Positions 15,906 through 25,900 are shown, numbered from the stretch's first letter. The stretch is 38,186 nt of DNA from Xanthomonas floridensis (GCF_001642575.1 NZ_LXNG01000029.1:1-38186), one strand, 5' to 3'. Notes: generated by a model not told the origin, from the letters alone. Made by a program: numbers and translations.

Positions 15906-17263
15906 GCTTGCCCTCGCTGGCCGAGTTGCTGCGGCTGCCGCCGTATCAGGCCTATTCGTACTCGTATCCGCACAAGACCAGTTACCGGCCGCTGCAGCCG
16001 TCCGTGCCGCTGCAGCAGGTGTGGGCCGACGAACCGCGGCAGGCATTGTTCCTGTACCTGCATATCCCGTTCTGCTCGTACCGCTGCGGCTTCTGCAACC
16101 TGTTCGCGCTGGCACGCCCGGCACCGGCGCAGGTGGAGGCGTACCTGGCGCAGATGGAACGGCAACTGCAGGCCACCGTGCAGGCGCTGGGCGAGCACCG
16201 TTTCGTGCGCTTTGCCATGGGCGGCGGCACGCCAAGCTACCTGGATGCGGGGCAGTTGCAGCGGGTGTTCGACATGGTGGCGCGCCACGCGACCATCGCG
16301 CTGGACGCGATCCCGGCCGGCATCGAGGTCTCGCCGGAAACCGTGGATGCCGAGCGGCTGCGGGTCTGCCGGCAGGCCGGCATCGACCGCGTCAGCATGG
16401 GTATCCAGAGTTTCAGCGCCGCCGAGGTGAGCGCGCTGGTGCGCCCGCAGCAACGCGCCACAGTGGAGCGGGCGATCGCCATCATCCGCGAGCAGGGTAT
16501 TGCCACGCTGAATCTGGACCTGATCTACGGTATCGCCGGGCAGACCGTGGACAGCTTCCTGGCCTCGATCGACAGCGCGTTGCAGCACGCGCCGGAAGAG
16601 CTCTACCTGTACCCGTTATACGTGCGGCCGATGACCGGGCTGGGCCGGATCGAGGCCAAGCCCGGCGGGCGGCGCAGCTTCGTGCTGCAACCCGAACCGC
16701 TGGACGAACGCCTGGCGCTGTACCGGGCCGGGCGCGACCGGCTGCTGGCAGCCGGCTACACCCAGGTTTCGATGCGCATGTTCCGTGCCCCGCATGCACC
16801 CGATGGCGACGCGCCGGTGTACTGCTGCCAGAGCGATGGCATGGTCGGCATCGGCTGCGGTGCGCGCTCGTATACCGCCGGGCTGCATTACTCCAGCGAA
16901 TACGGGGTGAGCCGGCGCTCGGTGGCCGACATTCTCGAGCATTACCTGGAGCGCGACCCGGCCAGCTTTGCGCGCGCCGACTACGGCATTGCGCTGGATG
17001 CCGACGATGCCCGGCGGCGGCATGCGATCCAGTCGCTGCTGGTGGTGCCGGGGCTGGACCGCGATGACTTCTGCCAGCGTTTCGGCATGGACTGCCTGGA
17101 CGCCTTGCCGCAGCTGCAGGAGTTGCTGGCGCTGGGCCTGGCGCACTGGCAGGGCAGCCTGCTGGCGCTCACCGCCGCCGGCATGGAGTGCGCTGACACC
17201 ATCGGCCCGTGGCTCACCTCGGCGCCGATCGTCGAGCGCATGCAGCAGTATCAGGTTGGATAA
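15902..17263 (+). CDS. STM4012 family radical SAM protein (HemN/HemW-like)
   Basis: The product is 453 residues. The [4Fe-4S] cluster motif is CSYRCGFC (Cys58, 62, 65), inside LYLHIPFC, a segment typical of HemN/HemW. GGGTPSYLD binds the SAM amino group, as in the HemN group. Further HemN-like signatures are IEVSPETV, RVSMGIQSFS and NLDLIYGIAGQT. The C-terminal part (about 380-450) resembles the HemN C-terminal helical domain. Class C (HemN-like) radical SAM enzymes may bind two SAM molecules and include oxidases, methyltransferases and cyclopropanases; the reaction here is unknown. The gene starts in an ATGA overlap with the hydrolase gene, and the STM4011 homologue begins 7 bases after its stop. 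It is too divergent to be the cell's porphyrin HemN. Confidence 0.9.
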   Translation: MSLPSLAELLRLPPYQAYSYSYPHKTSYRPLQPSVPLQQVWADEPRQALFLYLHIPFCSYRCGFCNLFALARPAPAQVEAYLAQMERQLQATVQALGEHRFVRFAMGGGTPSYLDAGQLQRVFDMVARHATIALDAIPAGIEVSPETVDAERLRVCRQAGIDRVSMGIQSFSAAEVSALVRPQQRATVERAIAIIREQGIATLNLDLIYGIAGQTVDSFLASIDSALQHAPEELYLYPLYVRPMTGLGRIEAKPGGRRSFVLQPEPLDERLALYRAGRDRLLAAGYTQVSMRMFRAPHAPDGDAPVYCCQSDGMVGIGCGARSYTAGLHYSSEYGVSRRSVADILEHYLERDPASFARADYGIALDADDARRRHAIQSLLVVPGLDRDDFCQRFGMDCLDALPQLQELLALGLAHWQGSLLALTAAGMECADTIGPWLTSAPIVERMQQYQVG

Positions 17264-17270
17264 GCCGTCG

Positions 17271-18122
17271 ATGCATCTGTCGCTGCTCTACCGTGGCCGG
17301 CTCAGCAGCTGCAATTACGCCTGCGATTACTGCCCGTTTGCCAAGACCTACGACAGCGCCGCCGCACTGCGTCGCGACGCGCAGGAGTTGGCGCGGTTCG
17401 TCGGCTGGGCACAGGCGCAGACGCGGCCGTTGTCGATCCTGTTCACGCCCTGGGGCGAAGGCCTGGTGCGGCGGCATTACCGCGAGGCGATGGTGCAGCT
17501 GAGCCAGCTGCCGCAGCTGCGCCGCGTGGCGATCCAGACCAATCTGTGCGTGGGCCTGCGCTGGCTCGACGCGGCCAATCTCGACCGCCTCGCACTATGG
17601 TGCACCTACCACCCCAGCCAGGTCACGCGCGCGGCCTTCCTGCAGCGTTGCCAGGCATTGCGCCAGCGCGGCGTGCGCCACAGCGTGGGCATGGTGGCCG
17701 CGCATGCGCACCTGGACGAGATCGAGGCGCTACGCGCGGCCTTGCCCGACACCACGCCGATGTGGCTCAACGCCTTCGATCCGCGCCCGGCGGACTACTA
17801 CACGCCCGAGCAGGTGCAGCGTTTGAGCCGGATCGATCCGCACTTCGGCTACAACCTCACTCCGCCGCCCAGCTTCGGCGCGCCCTGCCTGACCGGTGAA
17901 TCGGTGCTGTCGGTGGATGGCGACGGCACCGTGCGGCGCTGCCACTTCGTCGATACGTCGCTGGGCAATCTCTACGACGGCAGTTTCGCCGCGCAGCTAC
18001 GTGCCCGCAGCTGCCCGAACACGCGGTGCGATTGCTTCATCGGCTACGTGCATCGGCCTGACCTGCCGTTCCAGGCCGACTATGCGGGCGGCGTGCTGGA
18101 ACGGGTGCCGGCGACGGCGTGA
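17271..18122 (+). CDS. STM4011 family radical SAM protein
   Basis: A short radical SAM protein of 283 residues. CNYACDYC (Cys14, 18, 21) is the CxxxCxxC cluster motif very near the N-terminus, and FTPWGEGL carries the GE motif that binds SAM. A second group of cysteines lies in the last third: GAPCLTGES, TVRRCHF and SCPNTRCDCF. This spacing resembles a SPASM/Twitch auxiliary cluster domain, often found in peptide- or protein-modifying radical SAM enzymes. It is the last gene of the STM4015-4011 block. The ATG at 17271 lies 7 bases after the upstream stop; the frame is open further upstream, but only inside the previous gene. The substrate is unknown. The presence of a possible auxiliary cluster suggests redox chemistry beyond simple H-atom abstraction. 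Confidence 0.9.
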   Translation: MHLSLLYRGRLSSCNYACDYCPFAKTYDSAAALRRDAQELARFVGWAQAQTRPLSILFTPWGEGLVRRHYREAMVQLSQLPQLRRVAIQTNLCVGLRWLDAANLDRLALWCTYHPSQVTRAAFLQRCQALRQRGVRHSVGMVAAHAHLDEIEALRAALPDTTPMWLNAFDPRPADYYTPEQVQRLSRIDPHFGYNLTPPPSFGAPCLTGESVLSVDGDGTVRRCHFVDTSLGNLYDGSFAAQLRARSCPNTRCDCFIGYVHRPDLPFQADYAGGVLERVPATA

Positions 18123-18280
18123 TCCGGCCAGCACCGGCCGCTGAGGTGCCCCGACGCGACGCACGGCTGGCAGGCAGTGCGCCAAGGACTGTCGCGCAGT
18201 GACCGCAGTACGCGTGATCCGTGCTGCAGCAAGCATTGGCCGCGCGATTGGCGGCTGCGCAGGCCGCTCGCGCCTCGCGC

Positions 18281-18937
18281 TTACTCGCCCACGCGAGCGC
18301 GCAGTTCGGTGACCTGCTCGCGCAGTTCCTGCAGCTGGTCTTCCAGGCTCTGCACCCGCGCTTCCAGGGCTGCGGTGTCGGCGCCGCGCGGCGCGCTCTC
18401 GCGCGTGGCAGCTGCGGCCTGCAGTGCGTCGAGATCCAGCGCGCCGCTGAGCAGATGCATGTAACGGTCTTCGCGCTGGCCGCTGGCACGCGGCAACTGC
18501 ACCGCCAGGCCGCGCTGGATCAGCCGGTCCAGGTGATGGCGCACATCGTCGGCATCGTTGAAGCGCGCCAGCCGCTCGCTGCGCGCGAACAGTTCCCCCA
18601 ACGTCTGCGGCCCGCGCAGCAGTAGCAGGCCGATCAACGCCACCTGCTGGCGGGTCAGGTCCAGCACGCTGCCCAGCTTGTGCTCGTAGCGCTCGGCGCG
18701 CGAGGAAAACTGCTGGCGCACCAGTCCCAGCGTTTCCAGCTGGCGCAGCGCGTGATGCACCACGCCGGTCTGCAGATTCAGCACCGGCTCGCGCGCGGTC
18801 TTCTGGTTGGCAGCCACCTGCGCGGCGTTGACGGTGAGCGGGTAGGCGTCCGGGGTGGTGGCCTCTTTTTCGATCAGGCAGCCAAGCACGCGGGCCTGGG
18901 CGGTATCGAGCACGGGGATGGACGATGTGTCTGTCAT
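18281..18937 (-). CDS. YceH family protein (DUF480)
   Basis: The product is 218 residues. The conserved N-terminal half starts [30 protein letters not shown], the hallmark of DUF480. The family structure holds two winged-helix domains, here about residues 5-85 and 90-165 ([23 protein letters not shown]). The last 40 residues form a short coiled coil ([26 protein letters not shown]). Winged helices suggest nucleic-acid binding, but the function is not established. I start at the ATG at 18937, which has GGAG about 8 bases upstream; an in-frame codon at 18955 would add only six residues. It converges with the radical SAM operon, 158 bp away, with no obvious terminator between them. Confidence 0.92.
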   Translation of the reverse strand: MTDTSSIPVLDTAQARVLGCLIEKEATTPDAYPLTVNAAQVAANQKTAREPVLNLQTGVVHHALRQLETLGLVRQQFSSRAERYEHKLGSVLDLTRQQVALIGLLLLRGPQTLGELFARSERLARFNDADDVRHHLDRLIQRGLAVQLPRASGQREDRYMHLLSGALDLDALQAAAATRESAPRGADTAALEARVQSLEDQLQELREQVTELRARVGE

Positions 18938-19251
18938 GCGGCAGCTCCTGGGCAATCAGCAAGGAAGGATATGCCGATCCCGTGCCTGGCGGTCTGCGCG
19001 TCGCTCGCCGTGCAGCGCCGGGCTCAGGGCCGTGTGGCGATGGTGTTGCGGCCATCCCCGCTGCGTGTGTCCCCACGTCATCGCCCAGCGTGTTGCTGGC
19101 GGCAGGTCCGCGTGCCCCGCAGCGGGCGAGCCAACCGTGCAGGCAGTGGAGCGATGTCTTTGTCGCCGCCTGCCGCACGCCTCGCAACGCGCCAGGCAGG
19201 CCGGCGCGCGTCGGCGGCGGAAACGGGCAGGGCAGCACCGCGCGAACCCGC

Positions 19252-19257
19252 TAAAAT
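19252..19257 (+). promoter_or_regulatory. probable -10 box (TAAAAT) of the acid phosphatase-pyrF operon
   Basis: CGCTAAAATCG is identical in core to the box before tdk. It lies 37 bases before the phosphatase ATG, giving a leader of about 30 bases. The -35 is weak, as is common for this genus. Confidence 0.4.
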
Positions 19258-19294
19258 CGTGGGCTTCATTGCCGCTCCTGTTCTGGTGGATGCC

Positions 19295-20251
19295 ATGCGC
19301 CCCTCGCTTTACGCACCGTTGTCCCTGCTCGCCTGCACCGCGCTGGCCTTGAGCGCCTGCAAGCCCGGCCAAGAGGAGATGGGCCAGCGTGCGCAAGCCG
19401 CTGCCGTGTCCGCCAACGCGGCCGCCAGTGCCGCTTCGGCGAAACAGGCCTCCACGGCCGCTGCTGTCGCCATCCCGGCCGGCGACGACAACCTCAACGC
19501 GGTGCTGTGGATGCAGCGCTCGGAGGAATACCGCGCCGTGGCCGAGCAGACCTACCGGGCTGCGGCCGACAAGCTCGATGCCGCGCTCAAGCAGCCCAAG
19601 TGGGACGCGCTGGTCCCCGAAGAACGTCGCAATGCCGCCACCGGCCTGAAGCCGGCGGTGGTGCTGGACGTGGACGAGACCGTGCTGGACAACTCGCCCT
19701 ACCAGGCGCGTCTGTTGCGCGATGGCAAGGAATACGACGAGTTGAGCTGGGACCAGTGGGTGGCCGAAAAGAAAGCCAAGCCGATTCCGGGCGTGGTGGA
19801 TTTCGCCAAGGCCGCCAACGCCCGCGGCATCACGCTGATCTACATCTCCAACCGCGCGGTGCACTTGAAGGACGCCACCCTGGCCAACCTGCGCAGCGCC
19901 GGCCTGCCGGTGGCCGACGACAGCGTGTTCCTCGGCCTGGGCACGGTGGTGCAAGGCTGCGAGCAGAGCGGCAGCGAGAAGAACTGCCGCCGCCAACTGG
20001 CCGGGCAGAAATACCGCGTGCTGATGCAGTTCGGCGACCAGCTGGGCGATTTCGTGCAGGTCAGCGCCAACACCAGCCAGGCGCGCGGCGCGCTGCTGCA
20101 GCAGTACCACGACTGGTTCGGCGAGCGTTGGTGGATGCTGCCCAATCCCAGCTACGGCGGCTGGGAGCCGGCGCAGTTCAACAACGATTATTCCCAACCC
20201 TGGCAGACCCGCCACGACGCCAAGCGCGCCGCACTGGAGCTTGCACGATGA
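19295..20251 (+). CDS. 5'-nucleotidase, lipoprotein e(P4) family (class C acid phosphatase)
   Basis: A 318-residue lipoprotein phosphatase of the HAD superfamily that releases phosphate from nucleotides in the periplasm or at the outer membrane. The lipobox is LSAC (Cys22). An Ala/Ser-rich linker (about 30-60) precedes the catalytic domain. HAD motif I is [11 protein letters not shown] (Asp125 nucleophile, Asp127 acid/base), the DDDD-type class C start. Motif II is YISNR, and motif IV is QFGDQLGDF (Asp248, Asp252). The e(P4) protein of Haemophilus supports NAD/nucleotide uptake, so salvage is the likely role here. I chose the ATG at 19295 because it starts a good signal peptide ([22 protein letters not shown]); upstream frame space lacks one. 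Its stop overlaps the pyrF start (ATGA), so the two are translationally coupled. Confidence 0.93.
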   Translation: MRPSLYAPLSLLACTALALSACKPGQEEMGQRAQAAAVSANAAASAASAKQASTAAAVAIPAGDDNLNAVLWMQRSEEYRAVAEQTYRAAADKLDAALKQPKWDALVPEERRNAATGLKPAVVLDVDETVLDNSPYQARLLRDGKEYDELSWDQWVAEKKAKPIPGVVDFAKAANARGITLIYISNRAVHLKDATLANLRSAGLPVADDSVFLGLGTVVQGCEQSGSEKNCRRQLAGQKYRVLMQFGDQLGDFVQVSANTSQARGALLQQYHDWFGERWWMLPNPSYGGWEPAQFNNDYSQPWQTRHDAKRAALELAR

Positions 20252-20979
20252 GCCGTCCCCCCTTGCCGCTGGCCGCGCACGAGCGGCTGATCTTCGCGCT
20301 GGACGTACCCGGCCATGACGAGGCGATCGCCTGGGTCGACCGCCTGGGCGAGTCGGTGTCCTTCTACAAGATCGGCATGGAGCTGCTGGCCTCGGGCGAG
20401 TACTTCCATGTGCTCGATGCGCTGGCCAGGCGCAACAAGCGCGTGTTCGTGGACCTGAAGTTCTTCGACATCCCCGCCACCGTGGCCGGTACCATCCGCC
20501 GCCTGGCGCAGTGGCCGGTGAGCTATTGCACCGTGCACGGCTGGCATGCCGGCATGCTGCAGGCCGCCGCCGAGGCCAACCAGGGCGACATGCGCCTGCT
20601 GGCGGTGACCGTGCTGACCTCGATGGGCCGCCCGGACCTGGCCGCGATGGGCATCGACCGCGAACCGGTGGAGGTAGTGGTGGAACGCGCGCTGGCTGCC
20701 CAGGCCGCCGGCATCGACGGGGTGATCGCCTCCGGCCAGGAAGCCGGCCCGATCCGCCGCGCCACCGGCCCTGCGTTTTCGATCGTGTGCCCGGGCATCC
20801 GCCCCGGCGGCCCGGTCGGCGACGACCAGCAGCGCACGGTGGGCGTGGCGCAGGCCTTTACCGATGGCGCCGACGCGATTGTGGTCGGCCGGCCGATTCG
20901 CCTGGCTGCCGACCCCGCAGCCGCTGCCACCGCCATCCAGGACGAGATCCGCGCGGCGGTGATACAGCACCTGGCCTGA
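20248..20979 (+). CDS. pyrF: orotidine 5'-phosphate decarboxylase
   Basis: Last step of de novo UMP synthesis: OMP is decarboxylated to UMP. The 243 residues include the catalytic array VDLKFFDIP (Asp69, Lys71, Asp74). [13 protein letters not shown] forms the first strand, where the conserved Asp lies, and CPGIRPGG and VVGRPI form the phosphate-binding loop. The order fits the bacterial group I enzyme, a TIM-barrel homodimer. The ATG overlaps the preceding stop by four bases. The downstream boundary is a 17-bp palindrome and a candidate small RNA gene, ending in a strong terminator at 21143-21175. Confidence 0.96.
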   Translation: MSRPPLPLAAHERLIFALDVPGHDEAIAWVDRLGESVSFYKIGMELLASGEYFHVLDALARRNKRVFVDLKFFDIPATVAGTIRRLAQWPVSYCTVHGWHAGMLQAAAEANQGDMRLLAVTVLTSMGRPDLAAMGIDREPVEVVVERALAAQAAGIDGVIASGQEAGPIRRATGPAFSIVCPGIRPGGPVGDDQQRTVGVAQAFTDGADAIVVGRPIRLAADPAAAATAIQDEIRAAVIQHLA

Positions 20980-21038
20980 GCGGCAGTCGCTCAGTTGCCG
21001 CAATGAGCGATATAAATCAATGGTTTAGGTGGTAATAA

Positions 21039-21055
21039 TTAAAGCATTGCTTTAA
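21039..21055. promoter_or_regulatory. 17-bp palindrome in an AT-rich island, possible operator
   Basis: TTAAAGCATTGCTTTAA has two 8-base arms that are perfect inverted repeats around a single T. It sits in an unusually AT-rich stretch (about 21003-21075) for this GC-rich genome and overlaps the -35 of a candidate promoter. It could be a regulator binding site; no specific protein is suggested by the sequence. Confidence 0.4.
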
Positions 21056-21075
21056 TGTGAAAGTCTCGTTAACAT
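21047..21075 (+). promoter_or_regulatory. candidate promoter of a small RNA
   Basis: TTGCTT (21047-21052), a 17-base spacer, then TAACAT (21070-21075). The matches to consensus are modest (three and four of six). The spacing is ideal, and the AT-rich setting and the terminator about 70 bases downstream support it. Confidence 0.35.
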
Positions 21076-21081
21076 GCCGGT

Positions 21082-21175
21082 GTCCGATGTCAGTCGGAAG
21101 CTGTGCCACTCATTGTCCACCGGGCGTGTCCCGGTTTTCGAAGGGATCGGGCCTTGTGCCCGATCCTTTTTTTTT
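21082..21175 (+). ncRNA. candidate small RNA, about 94 nt, between pyrF and the halogenase gene
   Basis: No protein is encoded here. Three hairpins follow one another. The first is CCGA/TCGG (about 21086-21099). The second is ACCGGG with CCCGGT around loop CGTGT (about 21119-21135). The third is the terminator stem GGATCGGGC/GCCCGATCC with nine T. A -35/-10-like pair ends at 21075, giving a transcript start near 21082. The alternative is that this is only the 3' end of the pyrF message. The separate AT-rich promoter-like DNA and the compact hairpin series favour an independent RNA. Its target is unknown. Confidence 0.45.
21143..21175 (+). terminator. strong rho-independent terminator
   Basis: Perfect 9-bp stem GGATCGGGC (21144-21152) with GCCCGATCC (21158-21166), a 5-base loop, then nine T (21167-21175). 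It would end the candidate small RNA or the phosphatase-pyrF operon. Confidence 0.93.
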
Positions 21176-21332
21176 GGGGCGACGCTTCAGGTGGTGGCTC
21201 GGGGCGCGTACTGCCACCGGCTGGTGCACACGGCAGTGGCGGCCGAGGCGACCTTGCGCATCGCCCGCCATGCCGTTCGCGTACCCGTCCGATGGATGCA
21301 GCGGCATTGCCTTCGGGTCGCTTGCCGTTCGG

Positions 21333-22862
21333 TCATCGCGCTTGGCGTATCGCTGGCGCCTTGCAATAGCGGTCGATGAACTGCTGGTGGGTCGGCATCA
21401 CGTCCACGCAGTGCGAGATGGTCTGCGCCACGCTGGCCAGAAAGCCTTCGGCCTCACGGTCGGGTACCTGATCCACCAGCGGGTGATACCCCTGCGGCAG
21501 GATGCCCTGGCCCACCATCACCTGCACCCAGCTGATCTCGGCAAACATCTCCTCGGCGTTGCGGTAGAAGCGCCCGCTGTCGCGGAACAAGTCCAAGGTG
21601 GTCTGTAGTTCCGGGGTGATCGGCATGTGGCGGCAGTGGCGCCAGAACGCGCTGTCGTCGCGTTCGGTGGCGTGGTAGTGCAGCAGCAGGAAATCGCGGA
21701 CGCGGTCGAACTCGAACGCCAGCCGGTCGTTGTAGCGCTGCACCAGCACCGGGCTGATGCCCTCGCGCGGGAACAGCTCCAGCAACCTGGAAATACCGGA
21801 CTGGATCAGATGGATGCTGGTCGATTCCAGCGGCTCCAGGAACCCGCTGGCCAGCCCCAGCGCGACCACGTTGCGATTCCAGAACTGCTTGCGCCGCCCG
21901 GTAGTGAAGCGCAGCGGACGCGGGTCGCCCAAGGGCGCACCGTCCAGGTTGGCGAGCAGCGTGGCAGCGGCTTCGTCGTCGCTGATGTGCGCGCTGCAAT
22001 ACACGTAGCCGTTGCCGGTGCGGTGCTGAAGTGGAATACGCCACTGCCAGCCGGCCGCGCGCGCAGTGGAGCGCGTGTATGGCGTGGGCGGGCCGATTTT
22101 TTCGCAGGGCACGGCCAGGGCGCGGTCGCAGGGCAGCCAGTGGGTGAAGTCGTGGTAGCCGGTGTGCAGCGCGTCTTCGATCAACAGGCCGCGGAAGCCC
22201 GAGCAATCGATGAACAGATCGCCGGCAATGCGCTGTCCGGACTCCAGCTGCAGCGATTGCACGTGGCCGCTCTCCGGATGCAGCTGCACCTGCGCCACCA
22301 TTCCTTCAAGACGCACCACGCCACGCTGTTCGGCGTATCCGCGCAGGAAACGTGCGTATTGGCTGGCGTCGAAGTGATACGCGTAGGCGATGTTGGCCAG
22401 CGGCGAATTGGCCGGCACATCGCCGGCCGAGGTCATGAACTTGCCGCGCGCTGCAGCCACGGTATTGAGCGTATAGGCGCCCAGCGGCTGCGCGGTGCCG
22501 CGTGCGTGCTGCTTGATCCAGTACTGGTGGAATGGCAGCAGCCCGAGCGGGTGCCCGATCTGGGTGCCGAACCCGTGGATATACGCCGTGCCCGGGCGTT
22601 GCCAGTCGACAAACTCGATTCCCAGCTTGAAGCTGCCCTGGGTCTGGCGCACGAACTCGGCCTCATCGATGCCGAGCAGGTTGTTGAAGGCCTTGATATG
22701 CGGCACGGTGGCCTCGCCCACACCCACGGTGCCGAGCTGTTCGGATTCGATCAGCTGCACGTTGAAGGTGGGCCCGAGCACGCGCGCAAATGCGGCGGCC
22801 GCCATCCAGCCGGCGGTGCCACCACCGACGATGACGATGTTGCGAAGTGGTGCGGGGATCAT
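21333..22862 (-). CDS. flavin-dependent tryptophan halogenase family protein
   Basis: A 509-residue FADH2-dependent halogenase. The GxGxxG FAD motif is VIVGGGTAGWMAA (about 11-22). The halogenase signature is GWQWRIPLQHR (the WxWxIP motif). The catalytic lysine that forms the haloamine is Lys79, in GSFKLGIEF, at the same number as in PrnA. The conserved Glu lies in LEPLESTSIHLI. The ATG at 22862 starts directly before the FAD motif, so I chose it over in-frame upstream codons. The likely substrate is not free tryptophan: related Xanthomonas enzymes have been reported to prefer bromination of indoles. The gene lies last in a minus-strand series after two TonB-dependent receptors, a pairing common in Xanthomonas and Caulobacter uptake loci. 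A separate flavin reductase would be required; none is in the window. Confidence 0.93.
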   Translation of the reverse strand: MIPAPLRNIVIVGGGTAGWMAAAAFARVLGPTFNVQLIESEQLGTVGVGEATVPHIKAFNNLLGIDEAEFVRQTQGSFKLGIEFVDWQRPGTAYIHGFGTQIGHPLGLLPFHQYWIKQHARGTAQPLGAYTLNTVAAARGKFMTSAGDVPANSPLANIAYAYHFDASQYARFLRGYAEQRGVVRLEGMVAQVQLHPESGHVQSLQLESGQRIAGDLFIDCSGFRGLLIEDALHTGYHDFTHWLPCDRALAVPCEKIGPPTPYTRSTARAAGWQWRIPLQHRTGNGYVYCSAHISDDEAAATLLANLDGAPLGDPRPLRFTTGRRKQFWNRNVVALGLASGFLEPLESTSIHLIQSGISRLLELFPREGISPVLVQRYNDRLAFEFDRVRDFLLLHYHATERDDSAFWRHCRHMPITPELQTTLDLFRDSGRFYRNAEEMFAEISWVQVMVGQGILPQGYHPLVDQVPDREAEGFLASVAQTISHCVDVMPTHQQFIDRYCKAPAIRQAR

Positions 22863-22972
22863 GCTGCATTCGATCCTGTACGAAAGTGGAAACCACCAAC
22901 AAGCGAACGGGGCCAATCGGCCCCGTTCGGATCATATGCCAGCACAGCGCAGGCACACGGCGTTGGGCTGCA

Positions 22973-25900
22973 TCAGAACTTGGCGCCAACTTCCAGCACG
23001 ACACTGCGTGGCACGTAGCTGATTTCGCCGTTGTCGACCACGGTGATATCGGGCTGCAGGCGACCGTCGCTGCCGAAGCTGTTGTACTGGTACTGGGTGA
23101 AGTTCTTGAAGTTGAAGGCGTTGAGCACGTTGATGCGTGCGTTGAGCTTGAAATCGCCCACCACCGTGAACTCCTTGTTGGCCTGCAGGTCCACGGTGCG
23201 GTAGCCCCAGATCTTGCCACCCAACAGGAACTTGCCGTTGCCCGGCGGGGTCACGCCCACTGCCTGGCAGGTGCCACCGTCCGGATCGGTGAAGCCGTAG
23301 CAGGCGATCGTGTTGATCGGCTCGGGCGTGGCCAGCACCAGCTTGGCACCGAAGGTCACGCCCCACGGGCCATCGATGGAGCCGGATGCGACGAAGCGAT
23401 GCGCCGACACGGCATCGGACTTCACGAACGGATAGTCGCGGATGGTGGCCTTGTCGAACGCGAACGGCTCGTCGATGGTGCGGTTCTGGCGCGCGCTGGT
23501 GTGGGTGTAGGACAGGTTCAAGCCCCAGCCCGATTCCTTGGTGTAGGGCTTTTCGGCCGACAGCAGGACCTGGCTGCTGCGTTGCTCCAGACCGTTGTAG
23601 CCAAGGATGGTGTTGCGATACCCCGGCACCGGCTCGCCCCAGGGCACGCTGCCATTGGCGTCGAAATACGCACCGTTCGGGTAGCGGTTGACGAGGCTCA
23701 TCACCAGACCGTCGTAGGCCAGCACGCGCTGGAAGGTGACGTCGGTCAGCCAGTCGCCTACCTGATTGCTGATACCGATGCTGTACTGATCGCTGTACGG
23801 AGTCTTGAGCTTGTTCTTGAACATGAAAAGCTCGGAGCTGTCGTTGGTGCCCGGGATGGTGTTGAGCTGATCGATCCCGCTGAGATACCCCGGGTTCCAC
23901 GGCGTGCATACGCGGTCATCGCGGAAGCAGGGCTGCCCGCTGGCGGCATCGCTGAAATACACCACCACCGGCGACAGCGCAGCCTTGACTGATTCCAGCG
24001 CGAGCTGTTCGAACAGGTTGCGATCGTAGGAGCGGCCGGCACCGCCATGCAGCACTGCACTCTCGTCGCCGAAGAAGTCGTACGAGAAGCCGAAGCGCGG
24101 CGCCCAGGCATCCTTGAAGTTCTTACGGTTGTTGCCGGTGCTGATGTAGTCGGCCACGTTGATGCCGCTGGGCAACAAACGGTTCGCCCATGGCTGGCCC
24201 GGGTTGTCCGGATCGTCGGAATACAGCGCATTGATAAACGGCTGCGAGGTCACGAAGTCGGTGTACGCCGGTGTGTCTTCGTAGTCGTAACGTACGCCGA
24301 TGTTGAGCATCAGCTTGTCGTTCACCGCCCAGTCGTCCTGCAGGTAAATGCCGTACTGCTTGGACGGCGATTCCACCACCGGCACCTGGCCGGGGTTGTC
24401 GAACGCGCGGATGTAGCGCACCTGGAACGGAACCGGCGCGATGCCGTTCTGGCCGACCTCATAGCTGAACTGGGGGTTGAGCGAGCTGGACTCGCGCGAG
24501 GTCAGCTTGATGTCGCGATAGGTCACGCCGGTCTTGATGGTGTGCTCGCCATGCCACTGCAGCGCGTTGAAGGTGAGATCGTTCTGGAAGGACCAGCCCT
24601 TCTGACTACGCAGTTTGAAATCTTCGCCGCTGGCTGCGCCGGTATTGAGGAACACCCACTGGCGCGGATCGGCTTCGGTACGGTCGATGTAGGTATAGAT
24701 GGAGCCGTTGCCAGTGCCACGCGGCGTCGGCACGTTGCGCGAATCCTCGGTGGTGAGGATGGCCTCGTTGAACCAGCTGTCGGCACTGTGCTGCCAGCGC
24801 AGGCTGGTGCGCTTGTCCTTGTTGATCTTGTCCACCGCGCGGTCCGGTGCGTTCTGGCCACCGACATTACTGACCTGGGTTTCGTCGCGGTACTGCGTTG
24901 CCAGCTCGATACGATCGTTATCGGTCGGTTCGAAGTCGATCTTGCCGAAGTACAGGTCTTCGGTGAACGGCATGTTGGACGCACCGAACTGATCGCGCAG
25001 GTTCGAGGGCAACAAGCCGACGAAGGGCGAGGCTTCGGCACTGGGCTGCACGCTCTTCGGCGCTACATTGTCCTTGCCTTCGTAGGCGAAGAAGAAATGC
25101 ATGCGGTCCTGGATCAGCGGCCCGCCGATGGCAAAGCCGTATTCCTTGGTTTGCGAGTCGACCTTGCCGTTCTCTTCGTCCGGACGCTCCTTGCGCAGGT
25201 CCTGGTTGGTGAAGCGGTAGAACGCCTCGCCATGGAACTCGTTGGTGCCGGACTTGGTGGCCGCGGTGATGGCCGCGCCGCTGATCTGGCCGTATTCGGC
25301 CTTGTAGTTGGACGTGATCACCTTGTACTCGCCGATGGCGAGCTGCGGGAACGGATTGCCCTGGGTTTCGTCCTGGCCTGCAATGCCGCCGCCGGAGACG
25401 TAGCTCTTCTGGCTCACACCGTCGATATACAGATTGCTGGAACTGGCGTTGGATGCACCGCCACGCAACTTGGTGTTGCCGTCCTGGTCGATGGTGAACA
25501 CCATGCCGGGAACCGTGTCTGCAAATTCGAGGAAGTTGCGCGTGGCCTGCGGCAACTGCTGAATCTGCCGTAGCGACACCGTGTTCCCCACCTCGGACGT
25601 CTTGACGTCGCGAATCATCGGCGCGCTGACCGTCACCGTATCCAGCGTGGTCGCATCGCCGGCCGGGGCGGTTGCCGTCTCGGTGCCGAGATCGACGGTG
25701 GCGCTGGAGGCGACCGACAAGGTGACCGTGCGGCTGACGCCGTTGGATTCGACCTTATAGGTGCCCGGCTGCAGACCGACGATGGTGTAGTTGCCGTTCG
25801 CATTGACCGGTGCGCGTCGCACCGAGCCGGTGGCCAGATTGGTGACGACCACTTCGCTGCCGCTCTGCGCGGAAGCGACCTGTCCGCGCAACGTGGCGTT

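Noticed and set aside
15902..17263. Coproporphyrinogen III dehydrogenase (HemN) or HemW
   Set aside because: The cluster motif and GGGTPS are shared, but the operon context and the overall sequence fit the STM4012 family, so the heme function is not supported.
24047..25573. A 508-codon open frame on the plus strand opposite the first TonB receptor
   Set aside because: It is an antisense shadow of a GC-rich receptor gene. The product has no domain, and the minus-strand receptor has full family features.
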